Source: Oscarella lobularis (taxonomy: Eukaryota; Porifera; Homoscleromorpha; Homosclerophorida; Oscarellidae). Taken from it: a DNA stretch of 64,000 bases. Position 1 is the stretch's first letter; each line of letters opens with the position of its first letter. The DNA lies in assembly GCF_947507565.1 (NCBI RefSeq), contig NC_089186.1, positions 1,488,001-1,552,000 of the forward strand. The letters are read 5' to 3'. The notes beneath the pieces are model-generated. The model searched no databases, was not told the origin of the DNA, and was given only the letters and a program-made list of their open reading frames with translations. Positions 36,388 through 48,017 of the stretch are shown here, piece after piece. The translations under genes were made by a program, and so were the position numbers.

Positions 36388-37066
36388 CCTTTCGAAATTA
36401 GAATTGCCAGTAGATTCGAATGTGCATGGCGTCGCTTGACCATGAAAATGATTGTGAGAAACCCGTGCGCTTTATAGTTCGCCACTTAGAACAGTGGAAA
36501 GCTTGCTGTAGTCTGTAATCTGACGTTGGACGAGATGAGCTAGGACCGAAAGGAGCCCCGGAGTGAAGTGACTTACTTTGGTACTCTTATAGGCTTAGAA
36601 AGACGTCGATAATCTAGATTTTCACGTCTTCTCGCTCGATTCGCCACGAGTAGGAATGATCTTACGTTTCTATCGAAGATGCCCGTATGTCCGTGAAAAA
36701 GCACATCGTTGAGCAGTCAATAGTCACTTTTAGACTAGCAGCATTGTTCATTGTCTGTAAACTGCCAAAATAGTTCTAAGTGACTTCTGCTGGCTCGTCT
36801 AGCTGCAAAATACATGTTATTCTAACTATGGAGAAGATTACAAAAGATTTGAGGTCTTCGACCGTTTCTTTATCCTAGTCAGGGAAAGCCGCAGCCGAGT
36901 CAGCGCAGTGTCTAATAGCAGTCTATAAGCATAATCATTTTTCTTAGGAGAAACACTTGCCGCCTTGCGGCGAAACATCCGTTAGGAATATATTTAGATG
37001 TGACTTCGGAGAAAGTAGATGCTTCCGGGCAGAAAGTGCTAGTTCCACTTGCACAGATACTATATA
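36388..37066. other. Intergenic between 7TM receptor and secreted Ig gene, unit 1
   Basis: No coding frame. The same stretch follows the receptor in unit 2 (from 48018) and stands alone without the receptor in unit 3 (from 56880), which shows where the third copy lost its left part. Confidence 0.6.
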
Positions 37067-37074
37067 TATATAAA
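37067..37074 (+). promoter_or_regulatory. TATA box of secreted Ig gene 1
   Basis: TATATAAA about 50 bp before the ATG at 37123, within a conserved block shared by all copies. Copy 3 has the same box at 57545-57552; copy 2 has a weaker TACATAAA. Confidence 0.7.
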
Positions 37075-37122
37075 CTGAAGAGCGAGTTTTGGCTTAGAGC
37101 AGAGAAGAAAGCCGACTCCACT

Positions 37123-38202
37123 ATGTTCATCTTACTCTCAATCCCCTTCATCATTCTTACTTCTGACGCGCTTACAAGTGAGAAGGCCTTTCTCTAAAAA
37201 AAGGCTACAGGCTTAGCACAATGAACTGCGTATGAATATAGACGAACGCTTAAAGCGCGACTCCCAAGCGGCGATCTGCTACGGATATGACGCGTATACC
37301 GACTCTTCGTACGACGTCTCAGTTAGTGCAGATCAAGGACTTGTCACGTTGAATTGCTGCCAGATGGATGCCGTGTACGTTTCGCGGTGGCGGAAACTGG
37401 AGAACGGAAGTCAAGTTCGCCTTTCGCTGTGTCTCGACGGCCGACTGGGAGACGAGTTCGCCTGCTGGAAATATCAATCGCGCCTTCTCGTTCGTCTTCT
37501 CGTCAATGCGACGAATTTAAGTCGAGTGGATGAAGCGACGTTTCTGTGCGGAAAAGAACCGTTGTGGAATGATAATTTCTATGTTACGACGACAATTCGT
37601 TTCGCAGTTCCTCCTACGGCTTCGCCTCCGCTTAGCCCAGCAATTTCCCCCGTTAGGCCACGAGGTGTGCACGTACAGTAATAGCTATTACACGTAGGAG
37701 AAAAGGCGGTATCTGAGTGACATAGAGCCAAGTCAAGAAGGCGTGTCCACTCTATAGGAGTTACGAACGTTATGGGTTCATAACTTCCCTATAGGGTGGT
37801 TATGCATGTCCGCGCGCCCTTTGTCACAACGGAATATAACATATTATACGAGTGAGTACTTACTTTCGTGCGCCGTCTCTCGCAGATTCAAATTGCAGCG
37901 CGACCCTGTTTGAAACGTCGCCCACAGATCGAAGATATGCTTTACGCGGAAGCGTTACTTGCCTCTCTAATTTCAATCGTCTCGTTTGGAAGGCCGGGGA
38001 CGAGAGCGTTGGTAAGTGTGCGGAAGATTCTGGAATGCCGGTGGCGTGCTACGAAGAGTTGGACGGTGGTCTTGAATTGAAAATCTTTTCCCAAGAGAAA
38101 AGGAGCCTAAAGAAATTCAAATGTATTGGCCGACGCGTGGCAAACGAGGAACCTGGTTCCGTCAAATCGAGAGTTTGCACTGTGAAAATCTCCTGGAGTT
38201 AG
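37123..38202 (+). CDS. Secreted two-Ig-domain protein, copy 1 (264 aa)
   Basis: Three exons, 37123-37177, 37242-37664 and 37886-38202, total 795 nt in an exact frame. Exon 1 is a signal peptide (MFILLSIPFIILTSDAL). Exon 2 is an Ig-like domain (VTLNCC, SRWRKLENG, ATFLCGKE) followed by a Pro/Ser hinge. Exon 3 is a second Ig-like domain (VTCLSNFNRLVWKAG, LELKIF, KFKCIGRR) that ends in a stop conserved in all copies. There is no TM helix or GPI-type tail, so a soluble protein is expected. An AATAAA signal follows at 38307-38312. It lies directly upstream of an Ig-RTK in the same orientation, so it may be a soluble partner, decoy or ligand of that receptor; this is inference. Confidence 0.85.
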
Positions 38203-38306
38203 CAACTCGTTGACGCGATATTTTTCACGCCGAGCTCGCCGTTTGTGTTCCCTAGTCTCTAAGTCAACTGCTCGCGCTATTCATAGTAGAGGATCTGTCT
38301 TTACTG

Positions 38307-38312
38307 AATAAA
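38307..38312 (+). terminator. Polyadenylation signal of secreted Ig gene 1
   Basis: AATAAA about 105 bp after the stop. Counterparts lie at 49913-49918 and 58831-58836, supporting a transcript that ends before the RTK. Confidence 0.65.
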
Positions 38313-39102
38313 TCAGAAGTAAACCAGAAATAGCGCCAAGACAATCAAACGTCTTATCAGCCCCTTCTTTCCGGCTGAAAGAAGCTTTCGCGCCAACGCG
38401 CTTCGGCCAAGTGTGACGGCGCGTGCCACTGGAGCCGATGGCCCTATACGCAAATCAATCAATGGGCAAATAACCATGAAACAAATCGGGTTTGACAAGG
38501 TGAGACAATAAGTCTCTTACCTGTATATTTCTATAGATTTTCACGTAGTGGCAATAGAGGGTTTCATAGGCTACGGTCGAATACGGGTAGGACACCACGA
38601 ATTACTACTATACATGTATATAGTTCATGGCTTTAGACTAATTAATTTTGAACAACGACCTAAGCGACCAATAACCTTAACATAAGTATGCTGTCGGCTT
38701 GAGAAGAAGAGGTCAACTGATTTCGCTTAATTGTGAGGAAGTATGCCTATAAGGGCACGAAAACAGAAGGATGCTAGAAACAAGAACAAAAGCATACACT
38801 CTCACCTTTTAATTCATGACGCGTCTCCGCGAGACTGCAACTTTTGCCAGAGACCATTCTATACAAACATCTTAGTTTCCCAGTACAGGACGTCCTTCCG
38901 GTGATGTAATACCGCGACTACATGCATAGGCTTCCTCCATTTATTAAATGTCGGCTCAAGGCGCTAAAGAGAGTGCATGACTGGGACGCAAAAGCCAATA
39001 AAATGCAACCGCAAAAACCTCATTGCATGGTACACCGCATGTGAGCTAGCCCCTTCCCTTGGCGTCATCATAAAAGAATAAAAAATAGCAGCACTGCAGT
39101 CA

Positions 39103-39110
39103 TATATAAA
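39103..39110 (+). promoter_or_regulatory. TATA box of Ig-RTK 1
   Basis: TATATAAA inside the conserved block CATATATAAACGCATCGCT, 72 bp upstream of the ATG. Identical boxes precede Ig-RTK 2 (50535-50542) and Ig-RTK 3 (59641-59648), so each RTK has its own promoter. Confidence 0.75.
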
Positions 39111-39181
39111 CGCATCGCTACAAACGAGCAAAGTCAGTCGAAAAGGTCAATTAAGAGAGCCCCTCCGCCACACTCCGCGTT

Positions 39182-41522
39182 ATGCCGTCACTCGTCACAG
39201 TCGTCGGTGTTTGTGAGTTAGTGCATGTGACCGACTGCGATTGCAATATTATAACAAGTCGTTTCCCGCACTCTAGGTCTAGTCTTTGTTTCCAACCCTC
39301 TAGGCCGATTCTTGTTAGCTCAAGGCTCGCTAAGTTAGTAAGAGCGTTGCGAAAAATCGTGCTGTGGATAGAGGCGGTTCCTCCTATATTCTATAGGCGG
39401 TTGCAGTTGGAACGGCGCGGAATTAAAAAGAAAAATCATCCTAGAAAAAGAAAATATGAACGGCACGGAGATCCGCTGTTCTAGCGTGGAAGGAAAAGTG
39501 AGGTGGGAGTTTAATAAATCTGAAATAGCGAAATGCGGCGACCAAAAGAACGAAGATGTGTGCACCGAATATGTATCACAGATATCGGAACGTCTAAAAA
39601 TTGACCCGATACATCATACTCTACAATCGGCCATTTACTATTGCGAGCACAAGTCCAAGTCCTCGACAGTATGCTCAGTCGAAGTCAAAGGACCAAAGCA
39701 AACAAAGCAGCCAGATGAAACTCCTACTTCGACCCTTCGTAGCTCAACTGGTCCTACGATTACCTATGATACTTCTAGTGCTGCTTTGAATGAAACTTCC
39801 TATGTCAACGCTACAGAGTTTCCAAATGAAACGCCTTCCTTGGTGGGCACAAGTCCCACTAATTCTACTCGTTTATCATATTCTAGTGCTGCTTTGAATG
39901 CAACTTCCTATGTCAACGCAAAAAACATTCTAAATGAAACGCCTTCTTTGGTGGGCGCAAGTTCCACTAATTCTACTCCTTTATCGAAGAAGTGAGTCAG
40001 ACATACGGCTATTGCTACTTGATTAATCGATTATCTTTTTCGTTCAGAGCTAACGTTACGGCGGCTATAGTTTGTGCGATTGTCATACTAGTTGGGCTGT
40101 GCGTTGGGACGGGACTAGTAATATTTCTCAAAAAAGAAAAATCCCTCTGCTGTCGACAATGTGACGAAGACGATCGGGATAGAGTGAGCGAGATTTGGAA
40201 AGACGAGTGTACGTTTCTGAATGGAAAAAACGTAATTCCAATTAGCAGCATCACAACCGGAAAGATATTAGGCATAAAAGAGGCCACTAATTATTTAAAA
40301 TAACAAATTAGGGTGCACTTGTAGGAGAAGGTCAATTTGGCACCGTAGCCGAAGGAAACCTGACAACGCAAACAAGTACCGGAGAAGTGTATACGATAAA
40401 GATTGCCGTGAAAACGTTTCGAGGTAAAGTGCGTTCAGTCTAGCGCGGTACCGCATGCCTCATGGACCGTCTAGACGAACTGCAGGCAGAAGACTTTCAA
40501 AAGGAAGCGAAACTATTAGCGAGCCTCGGTCTTCATACGAATCTTACGCGGATTTACGGACACTGCGTCGAAAACGGACGTATGTCCGTTAATTAATTAA
40601 ATTTTCATTGAATTAATATGTACTTGCGATTTCTTTTTTCTAGACGTTAGCAAAATTGCGATGGAATACGCCGAAATGGGCGACCTTCATCGTTATCTTC
40701 GTCGAATGAGAAGTGAGAAAAATACGTTCACACTCGACGAAAGGAAGGCGATCGACTACGGACGACAAATTGCCAAAGGAATGCAATTCATCGCTTCAAA
40801 AGGGGTCGGGTTAAAAAGCAAATTATAATTAATTAATTAATTTGTCAATTAGTGCGTTCATCGCGATTTGGCGGCTAGAAACGTTCTCGTTTTTGAGGGC
40901 GAGCGACTAAAGATATGCGATTTTGGACTGGCTAGAGATCTCCAGTCAGCTGCCTACTACAGAAAAAGGACAAAGGTGCGCAATATTACCCTATACGAAG
41001 TGGACGTACAGTATCAAGATTTTCTATCAGGGTGGCGTAATTCCGTTCAAATGGTGCGCACCGGAAGTCCTGCTCTACAAAACTTACAGCGAATACAGTG
41101 ACGTGTAAACTAATTAAATAAAATTATTTAACTAATAATCTCAATTAATTTAAATTTTTTCTTTCATACGCAGTTGGTCTTATGGCATTGTCCTGTGGGA
41201 AATTGTAACCTACGGCGGAACTCCCTATCCGGGAGTGCCGATTGAAAAATTGTTTGAATTATTGACGGGGGATTGTGTATATCGCATGAGCAAACCGAGA
41301 CTGTGTTCGGACAAGATGTAAGGCCTCATCGTCTCATTGCCGATATAATTAGTAAAATTGTTTTTCGTTTTGCGGGAGCTCAGCTACGAAATTATGATGC
41401 ACTGTTGGAGTTCAATCCCCGATCAAAGACCTATGTTTTCGAGCCTAATAACCAATATTTTGGTTTCAACTGATTTGAAGGGATTGACGTACAAGCAACG
41501 ACCGAACGCGGGCGGAATGTAA
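39182..41522 (+). CDS. Ig-domain receptor tyrosine kinase, copy 1 (572 aa)
   Basis: Eleven exons: 39182-39212, 39283-39333, 39397-39991, 40048-40231, 40312-40423, 40475-40579, 40644-40804, 40853-40975, 41031-41104, 41174-41317, 41384-41522; 1719 nt, an exact frame. The 51-nt second exon is inferred: it completes a hydrophobic signal peptide and keeps phase in all three copies, but a model skipping it is also in frame. The ectodomain is one Ig-like domain (IRCSS, VRWEF, AIYYCEH) and an Asn/Ser/Thr-rich stalk with two 35-residue repeats rich in NxS/T sites. The TM is [20 protein letters not shown]. Kinase: [51 protein letters not shown]. All catalytic residues are present. The short tail ends in RPNAGGM. 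Sponge RTKs with Ig ectodomains (Geodia) have been linked to self/non-self recognition. Confidence 0.88.
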
Positions 41523-42300
41523 ATGCACGGAGTGTTTATGCTTGTGAATGAAGTGAATAGATTCGACTTGGGAACATTAGTTGTATCGGAAGGGTGCTTT
41601 GCTATTGAATACACGTACCTGAAGAATAGACCAGTCACCAGTGCTCCGGTGCTTTCTCTCGATCACTTTGACGTCCAGCCAACACAATTAATTAATTAAG
41701 TCTTCTATTTTGACGTACTGTTTGCGCTTTCGCTGCCTTCGACCCTGGAGAAGACGGCCAACGTCCAAGAGGTTTGATTGGTACCTAAATCCGAATACCA
41801 GATCACATTGATCGTCCTCGATCGTCGCACAAATCGAACATGGCGAAGAAAAGAAGAAAAGGAGCCAACTTTAGCGCGCGCGGGAGGTCGGTTTAATCAG
41901 GGCTTGGCCTGCACCGCCTGCACTACATCACCGCCCGGACCAGTAGGGCCATGGCCCGACCAATAAATTTGCAGCAATTTTTTGTAGTTTACCGTATCTC
42001 ACTGAGTCATTGCGTTGCACCACTTATATTATACATACATATGTGCGCTATGCAAACATCCACGGCTTTCTAAAGAATGATTCAAGCAATAAAAACTTTA
42101 CCGACCACGTCCACATAGCTAAAGCGGCTGGAGGTCAAGCCCCCAGACCCCCTTCTATACCAAACAAAACATTTTCTACTTCACAATGACATGCTAAGAA
42201 TAGGCCCAACCATGCAATCACAATATTACTCTGCACTAAACCATTACAATAATTCATTCAACTGTACTAAAATTTAGTTCAAGTGTTTGCGTCAAAGAAA
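41523..42300. other. Convergent intergenic region, no gene called
   Basis: Lies between the 3' end of Ig-RTK 1 and the 3' end of the minus-strand secreted gene. Short frames on both strands are not conserved between units 1 and 2. Confidence 0.4.
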
Positions 42301-43153
42301 CTAATTAGAAGAGATTTTGGGACGTTGGCACGGCTTTGGGCGGCATAATTTGAGAAGATGGGGAACAAAGTAAGATTGTTTGTTAGACACAAGAAAAGGT
42401 CTTGCATTTTCTCTCCAGTCTTCCCCGCACGTCGAGTCTCTTTTGTCCGGAGTCTCTTCACGCAATTTCTCGCAGGTGCAGTTCGGTAGTAACTTGATTC
42501 CAGGTACACTCTTTCTGAAGGACGTAATAAAGTGCTCCTCCGAAGGCGGGTTCCCGGCCAGTGAACGAGTAGCACAATAGACTTGGAGAAAGACGAAGGT
42601 GTCATGTTGGCATTTTGGGAAGAATGAACGAAGAGGATAAAAGAAAGTGCTTTTGTTCGTATCCTAAAAAACAGAAGCATAAAACAGCTAGTGGATCGAG
42701 TGACCAAAAATTTATGTGTCTCTATACCCTATTAAGTTGGCCCTTGTCATCGACTCCCAGACGCTCTCTCATAGGATACGTGTGCAAAGAGAACACTTTC
42801 GTGACATCTTTGGTGACGTCTTTGGGTATCCACGTAAACGTCTTTACTTTAGAGTCAGTAGGCGACGAAAGAAGCTTCATATTCATATTTGGTATTAGAA
42901 TAACGTGAGGGATATCCCAATCACTTTCGTGCAAGCGGGCGACGGCGCTCGCGTTACAAATCTACGATTTCAATAAGATACGCGCAGTCACGCGGCAGTA
43001 TAGCTATAGCTAGAGTGCATGCATCGGACTTACAAACTGCGTAACAGTCTCATTGAAGAGCACACGTGAGGATGTCGATATAGCGGCGGGTGTCGTGAAC
43101 TTAATCACAGACAACAGGACAATCACAGCAGAGGTTGAAATAACTTGAAGCAT
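42301..43153 (-). CDS. Secreted Cys-rich protein, candidate ligand, copy 1 (238 aa)
   Basis: Three exons found by splice-site reading, 43034-43153, 42728-42961 and 42301-42663, all phase 0; 717 nt. Exon 1 is a signal peptide with core SAVIVLLSVIKF. The mature chain has ICNASA, RERLGVDDKG, KCQHDTF, VYCATRS, NCTCEKL and DSTCGEDW, plus a C-terminal CRPKPC. The paralogue at 53614-54421 keeps the frame, all the cysteines and the intron positions, which supports a real gene. The order RLGVxDKGxL, then a Cys about 20-25 residues on, then HFITSFRxxxPG, loosely resembles the second half of an FGF-type beta-trefoil. That is a hint only; no family can be named with confidence. It converges on the Ig-RTK. 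Confidence 0.7.
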
Positions 43154-44145
43154 CACAATTTTTTTCTACTGCTTCTGCTGGTTCAGCTTTGAACTGTTTA
43201 GCGACTGATGAAAATGCCGTTTCTCGTTCAAATTTATAGAAGCCCACCGGTCGAAAGTTTACCATTTACTAGAATTGGTCACGAGCGTAAGTCGTAGCTA
43301 ATGCAATTAAGGTGGCCGTGAGAAAAATTGCGACGAGTTAGCAGAAGTGGGCGGCCGATGTGTGTACATCCGCCTGCGCCGCTCTTACGAAGTTTCTCTT
43401 CTAGAAACTGCTTTGGGAGAAAACAGTACAGGAACTGGAACCAAGAAGAAATTTCCTGCCTACTTTTGCGCGTAAAAGGGTGACGAAAGGAGACCGCAGA
43501 AGCGCCATCGCAAGATTACGTAACCTCGCTGTTACATGCGAATATACGTTCCAGGGTCTGTCTGTCACTGCGCAGCATCCGGCATACACATGGCCGGGAC
43601 GCATATGTGAATGAGGTTGCAAGTACAAAAAGAAAAGGAAACAGTTTCTAGCTCAAGTCATGATCGATGTTCTAAAACCGAATTAAATTAGAAATTGCAG
43701 GGGCGAGGTTCATTGGGAGCACCGGACGTGTTTTAGATGAGGACACATGTTACCCAATCCGCGGCGCGTGACATCGCTAGGCTTTCCTAGTAAGCACACA
43801 TCTGTCATCATATTTTTTCCCCTTTTCGACCGGGATTGAATAGAGTATAGAGAAAACCGGTTGCGGCTTTGATACCATGCAAGCATGATGTAAGCATCCA
43901 CCTCCTTCGAGTCGTCGTCGAGAACGGCGTCGCGTGTTTGCGAGTCGGGTCAACGTATACGTACGTACGTACGCGATAAAAAAGATAACGTCAGTCGGAA
44001 AGACGCGTGAGAAGTGTCAACAGAGCTCCTTGGCCCCTTAAGAAATTTGTCTCGTTTAGAAATATCCTTTTGAACGTGTGCATTAACCTTCTACGACGAG
44101 TTTTCGAGCACACTTTCCTGTGCTACAATAAGACTTAATTAAACG

Positions 44146-44458
44146 ATGCCGCCCTGGTCAACAGACACTTCCAGTAGCTTTTCGGCTTCGACATGTATAC
44201 GCCTACCGCAAAATGTCACGCTTCTGAATTTCAGAATATCAGTTACAGAAGGTAAACGTTTGATGATTTTTGGACGTTTTTCATTCTTTCTTGGCATTAT
44301 TTGGCTTATCGACTATATTATCTCTGCGGAGCTCAGGCAAGAATACGATCTGTGCACACTGCACCAAATGCAAGAATAAACAGATTTTGTTTACCTTGCC
44401 TCGATGGCGTAAAGTATCTAGCAGTGTTGGACCGAGCATTGACATTCTTTCATTGTGA
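44146..44458 (+). CDS. Possible small two-exon protein (75 aa), doubtful
   Basis: Exons 44146-44251 and 44337-44458 join in phase to 75 codons: a Ser/Thr start, NVTLLNFRISVTEG, then CAHCTKCKNKQ. The matching region of unit 2 (near 55220-55310) has diverged and is not open, and there is no signal peptide. It could be a fragment or a chance frame. Confidence 0.22.
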
Positions 44459-44542
44459 AACTGGTCCTCCTCCTTACATCGCGAACGCATTCTTCTGCGT
44501 CGACGACTAAAAAAACTTTAGAGTTCTTCCTGGAAGCATCTA

Positions 44543-44706
44543 TGGCGCGCCGTTTCTGCCAAAAATAAGCCATGATGTGGCGCGCCGTTTCTGCCAAAAA
44601 TAAACCATGAACATGAATCATGAACCATGAACCATGAACCATGAACCATGCATGAATCATGAACCATGAACCATGAACCATGAATCATGAATCATGCATG
44701 AATCAT
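44543..44706. repeat. Direct duplication plus ATGAACC microsatellite
   Basis: GGCGCGCCGTTTCTGCCAAA and its flank occur twice (44543 and 44579). From about 44605 there follows a run of (ATGAACC)n with ATGAATC and ATGCATGA variants to 44706. Non-coding. Confidence 0.9.
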
Positions 44707-44761
44707 ATAGGGATAGGCTAAAGGTGACGGCGGGGAAAGCGTGAGGATGACGTTGGAGGAG

Positions 44762-45078
44762 ATTGATAGCGTCTACGATGAGATTCTAAACTCCAAACAC
44801 AAATAAGGCCCTCGTGTGATAATTTCACGCGTTCTCCGTGAAAGCGGTCATACATTCGGCTTTTTTGGTGGGCTGGAACCCAATGAATGAAAGGTTTTGC
44901 TTTTGTTTCCCCGCAGGAGACCTCACCATGCCGACCTGTACTTCCGTTGGTAGCTTGTCTTGTTGTCACGTCGAATTCCGTTTGAACAACGCCTTCTCTC
45001 TGTAAAAATCGTGCAAAAGCAAAATGAGCCAAAGCGCGCTAAATAACTTGCATTGATTCATTTACTTGAGCGGCGATT
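44762..45078 (-). repeat. Dispersed repeat, copy 2
   Basis: Reverse-oriented homologue of 27485-27840, roughly 80% alike by eye across several blocks. It lies exactly between duplication units 1 and 2. The 104-codon minus frame 44718-45032 falls inside it and is not called as a gene. Confidence 0.65.
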
Positions 45079-45767
45079 TTTTCATGCTTCCATTCGTCTT
45101 ACCGAATTTTGTCTTCTAAAGATAAAAACGACATGCAAAAATTATACATAAAAATTCGGCAACGTTCAAGCCAGCCAGCCAGCCAACCCCTCAGATCAGG
45201 ACAAAAAAGTAAAAGCAATAAAAAAGACAATATCTACTAACGGCCATACACTGATTCATATTTCAATAGCACATAGACTGGTATGTATTAAAATACGTAA
45301 AAAGCTCTAGTCATAATTCCTAGCGGCTAAAATCTCAGGCATGTCAAATACGAGTTTGATAAGACTACATAAAATACTGACGTAAAAAGGAGATACAAAA
45401 GCATAGGCATGTAGATATAGTACGTATACCAGACCCACCTGGCCTCCTCTATCTTCAATCATCCGACGACACACCTTAATTTCTCCCGTCCTCTCAAAGA
45501 CTTGCCTTACCTTTACAAATCAAACGTTGAAGACGATAATGCTCAGAACCTTCAAAGTATAGCAGAAGACAGCTATCTGTTTCATAAAAAGCTACAAAAA
45601 ACGGCTAGCCGATTCAAAACTCACCCATTGTTACCAGCCTGAAAATAAAAGCTATACCTCTGCGTAGTTAATTAATTAATTAAAGAGCGAAATTAGAGAT
45701 CAAGTGACATGCGTGGTTGCACATCTTTGCTAGCCACGCGCAGTGTATTCTGCAACCGAAAGCCTGA

Positions 45768-48017
45768 ATGATAACGAAGACAAAACTCACACATTCGCTA
45801 TTCCTAACTCTCACTGACTCACAGTACATTTTCACCGACATATCTATCACGACGTCGGTTGCTATGGACGGCCAACACGATGGTCCGCCGTCTCATTTCA
45901 CAAGAATCGTGAGCGGCCAGGCGACAATGATTGCAGTAGGATTCTGCCTAAGTCTTTCTATTCTTCTCGCCGTTTCGCCCATATTCGTTTACTATTATGT
46001 GGACATGCCTTCACGGAACGATGTAAAGCTTAGTCGGTTTATACATAGGCAGCCTGGTGTAGTGGTAGCGCATTCCAACGCGGTAAACGTACCGTAATTG
46101 AAATCGAAATTAGATACTAATACCAGTGGCTCACTTCGGCTTGCTTCGATACTTTGATACAAAGTTGATCTGTTAATAGGAACGTTTGTGCCAAAAGAAA
46201 TCGCCTCAATTCGTTCCGAGAGTCTCAACGGATCAATCTCTATGCAAATCAGTATTTCGTAATGACAACAGAAGCACGATGACGGGGCTTACGGCGGCGA
46301 AAGAGCAATTGGAGAAAATACCCGTTGCCGGGTGTGGAAATTTCACGATGGCAGAGAACGATTTGATCATATTGTTCCACGCAATCGATACATCTAACCT
46401 ACCTGATGAAGACAAAGGCAACGCAAAGATAATGCTTTGTCTTTACGCCTATGGAGACTGCGGTGACTTGGGCAAACTAACGAAGAAAACTAACAGAAAC
46501 AAATGTGACTGTTCAGGATTTTCGGAGTTCCAGACGGAGACTGACTTCAAACCGCTGATAAGAAACCTTTCATCCTGCTTACAAGCTCCCGATTTCGCGA
46601 TACCATTTATTATTTCTTCCTACACGAACAAGACTAATAACGGGACAGTTTGTTCAAAGAACTTGCTACCCACTACAAGCCCATGTTTGCAAACTTGCGG
46701 CATGTACTGCTCACCTTTGTGTAACCAGCCGGGAAGCTCAATCGGCGCAAAAATTTTTCACGTCGCACTTTATATTACAATTGCGCTGTTATGGATTTGC
46801 ATTGCGGTGATGTTCATTACTTGGCTAAAGCTAAGAAAATTGTATGCTCAATGTTCAAAAAATTTAAGATTCTAAAGTTCGTTATTCAGCAAACAGTCTC
46901 AAACCGGATTGTCCTTTTGCCTACCACTCGCTGTTATCAGTAAGTTTCGATTCAATATAAAGAATCCGTTACTCTTAATTATCTGCAATTATCAGATAGC
47001 GCCCTAAGCATCACTTTGATTTGGGGTCAAAAGAGGATATACTGTAGGTACAGAAACAGGTTTGAATCTATGTACAATCCAACAAAACTATGCCTTATTC
47101 AAGGTAGAGTGATACGCTCTATAATAATATTAGTGCGTACGTCACATGATATCGGTTTAGGATATCTCGCCCATTATGGAATACTGTGGTTCGTCTTTTC
47201 TTGGCTAAATTCCGTGGTCAGTGCACTAGTAACCGTGTGGAATCCCGAAAGGTTTAGCGAGAAACGGAGAAAGGCACTTTACTTCTTTCAACAGACTCTA
47301 TCGATAATCGCACCGGGAGGAATTGTCATGTTCACCTCACTACGTGGCACTCGCTACTCTGGGACAAACGTTTACAGCATCTTCTGCGCACCTACAATCA
47401 ACTCGTTCTTTTACACATATACACTGCCCGTCAATATTATAGTTTTTTGTGGGACAATAGTTTCGGCTATTGTTATGTACAAGCTGCATCAGGTAAATAG
47501 CTTCATTTGAAAAATCGATTTAGCTAATACTTTCTCTTCGAAGGCAAAAAAGTCTTCCTTTTATCAGCGCTGCCCTGAAAGCAGTCAAAAAACGTTTCAA
47601 GCCTACTCGTTGGTTCAAAAGAGATTCTTTTTCATATCAATTCTAATGCCTCTTTTCTTCGCCGCATTTGCGACGGTTTCTATCATCTACGCTCGGACAT
47701 CTATTCCGCATATAGGAAAAGTTTTGAGCTCCGAAAAATGCTCGAACGAGTCACAACAGTGCGGACCTGACTTCCAGGAAACGTGGCAAACCGCGTTTGC
47801 TCCTTTAGCTGCTATCGTACTATTTTGGCTTTGTGCCGCTTCTGTGGTTGCCTATGTGCACATACCACGTGCGGCCAGAGCCTTTTGGCTGCAACTGTGG
47901 CGAAAGTGCAAAGAAAAAAAGATGAGTCTACGTTCGGACGATACGGCCGAAAGTTCAACGGGAAGAACGCGCCTGTTCTCTTCATCAAGTGAATCTATTA
48001 GAGAGAGCAGTACCTAA
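45768..48017 (+). CDS. Frizzled-like seven-helix receptor, copy 2
   Basis: Exons 45768-46022, 46180-46841, 46890-46939, 46996-47103, 47161-47492 and 47544-48017 give 626 aa in an exact frame. Very close to copy 1: changes are scattered, with a 9-nt net deletion near the start of exon 2 (a small loss around the ENRSTMTGLTAA region). All helix and Cys features and the Ser-rich tail are kept, so both copies look functional. Intron 1 contains the same tRNA-like stretch as copy 1. Confidence 0.75.

Larger units (their letters stand above)
33580..44230. repeat. Segmental duplication, unit 1
   Basis: About 10.6 kb collinear with 45255-55310. Contents in order: 7TM receptor, secreted Ig gene, Ig-RTK, minus-strand secreted Cys-rich gene. 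Exons and introns are both conserved, with small indels; the 7TM exons are nearly identical. The limits are estimated by eye: the left end near AGCTCTAGTCATAATTCCTA, the right end near CGCCTACCGCAAAATGTC. Confidence 0.85.

Noticed and set aside
40271-40311. A 41-nt intron with a non-canonical donor before the Ig-RTK P-loop
   Set aside because: A canonical donor at 40232 (also present in copies 2 and 3) keeps phase and yields the usual juxtamembrane-to-P-loop spacing.
40976-41030. Apparent frameshift in the kinase activation loop of the Ig-RTKs
   Set aside because: A 55-nt intron (gtgcgc...tatcag) explains it and gives the expected [12 protein letters not shown].
44718-45032. A 104-codon minus-strand frame
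   Set aside because: It falls within the dispersed repeat, and its counterpart at 27644-27853 is not open over the same length.
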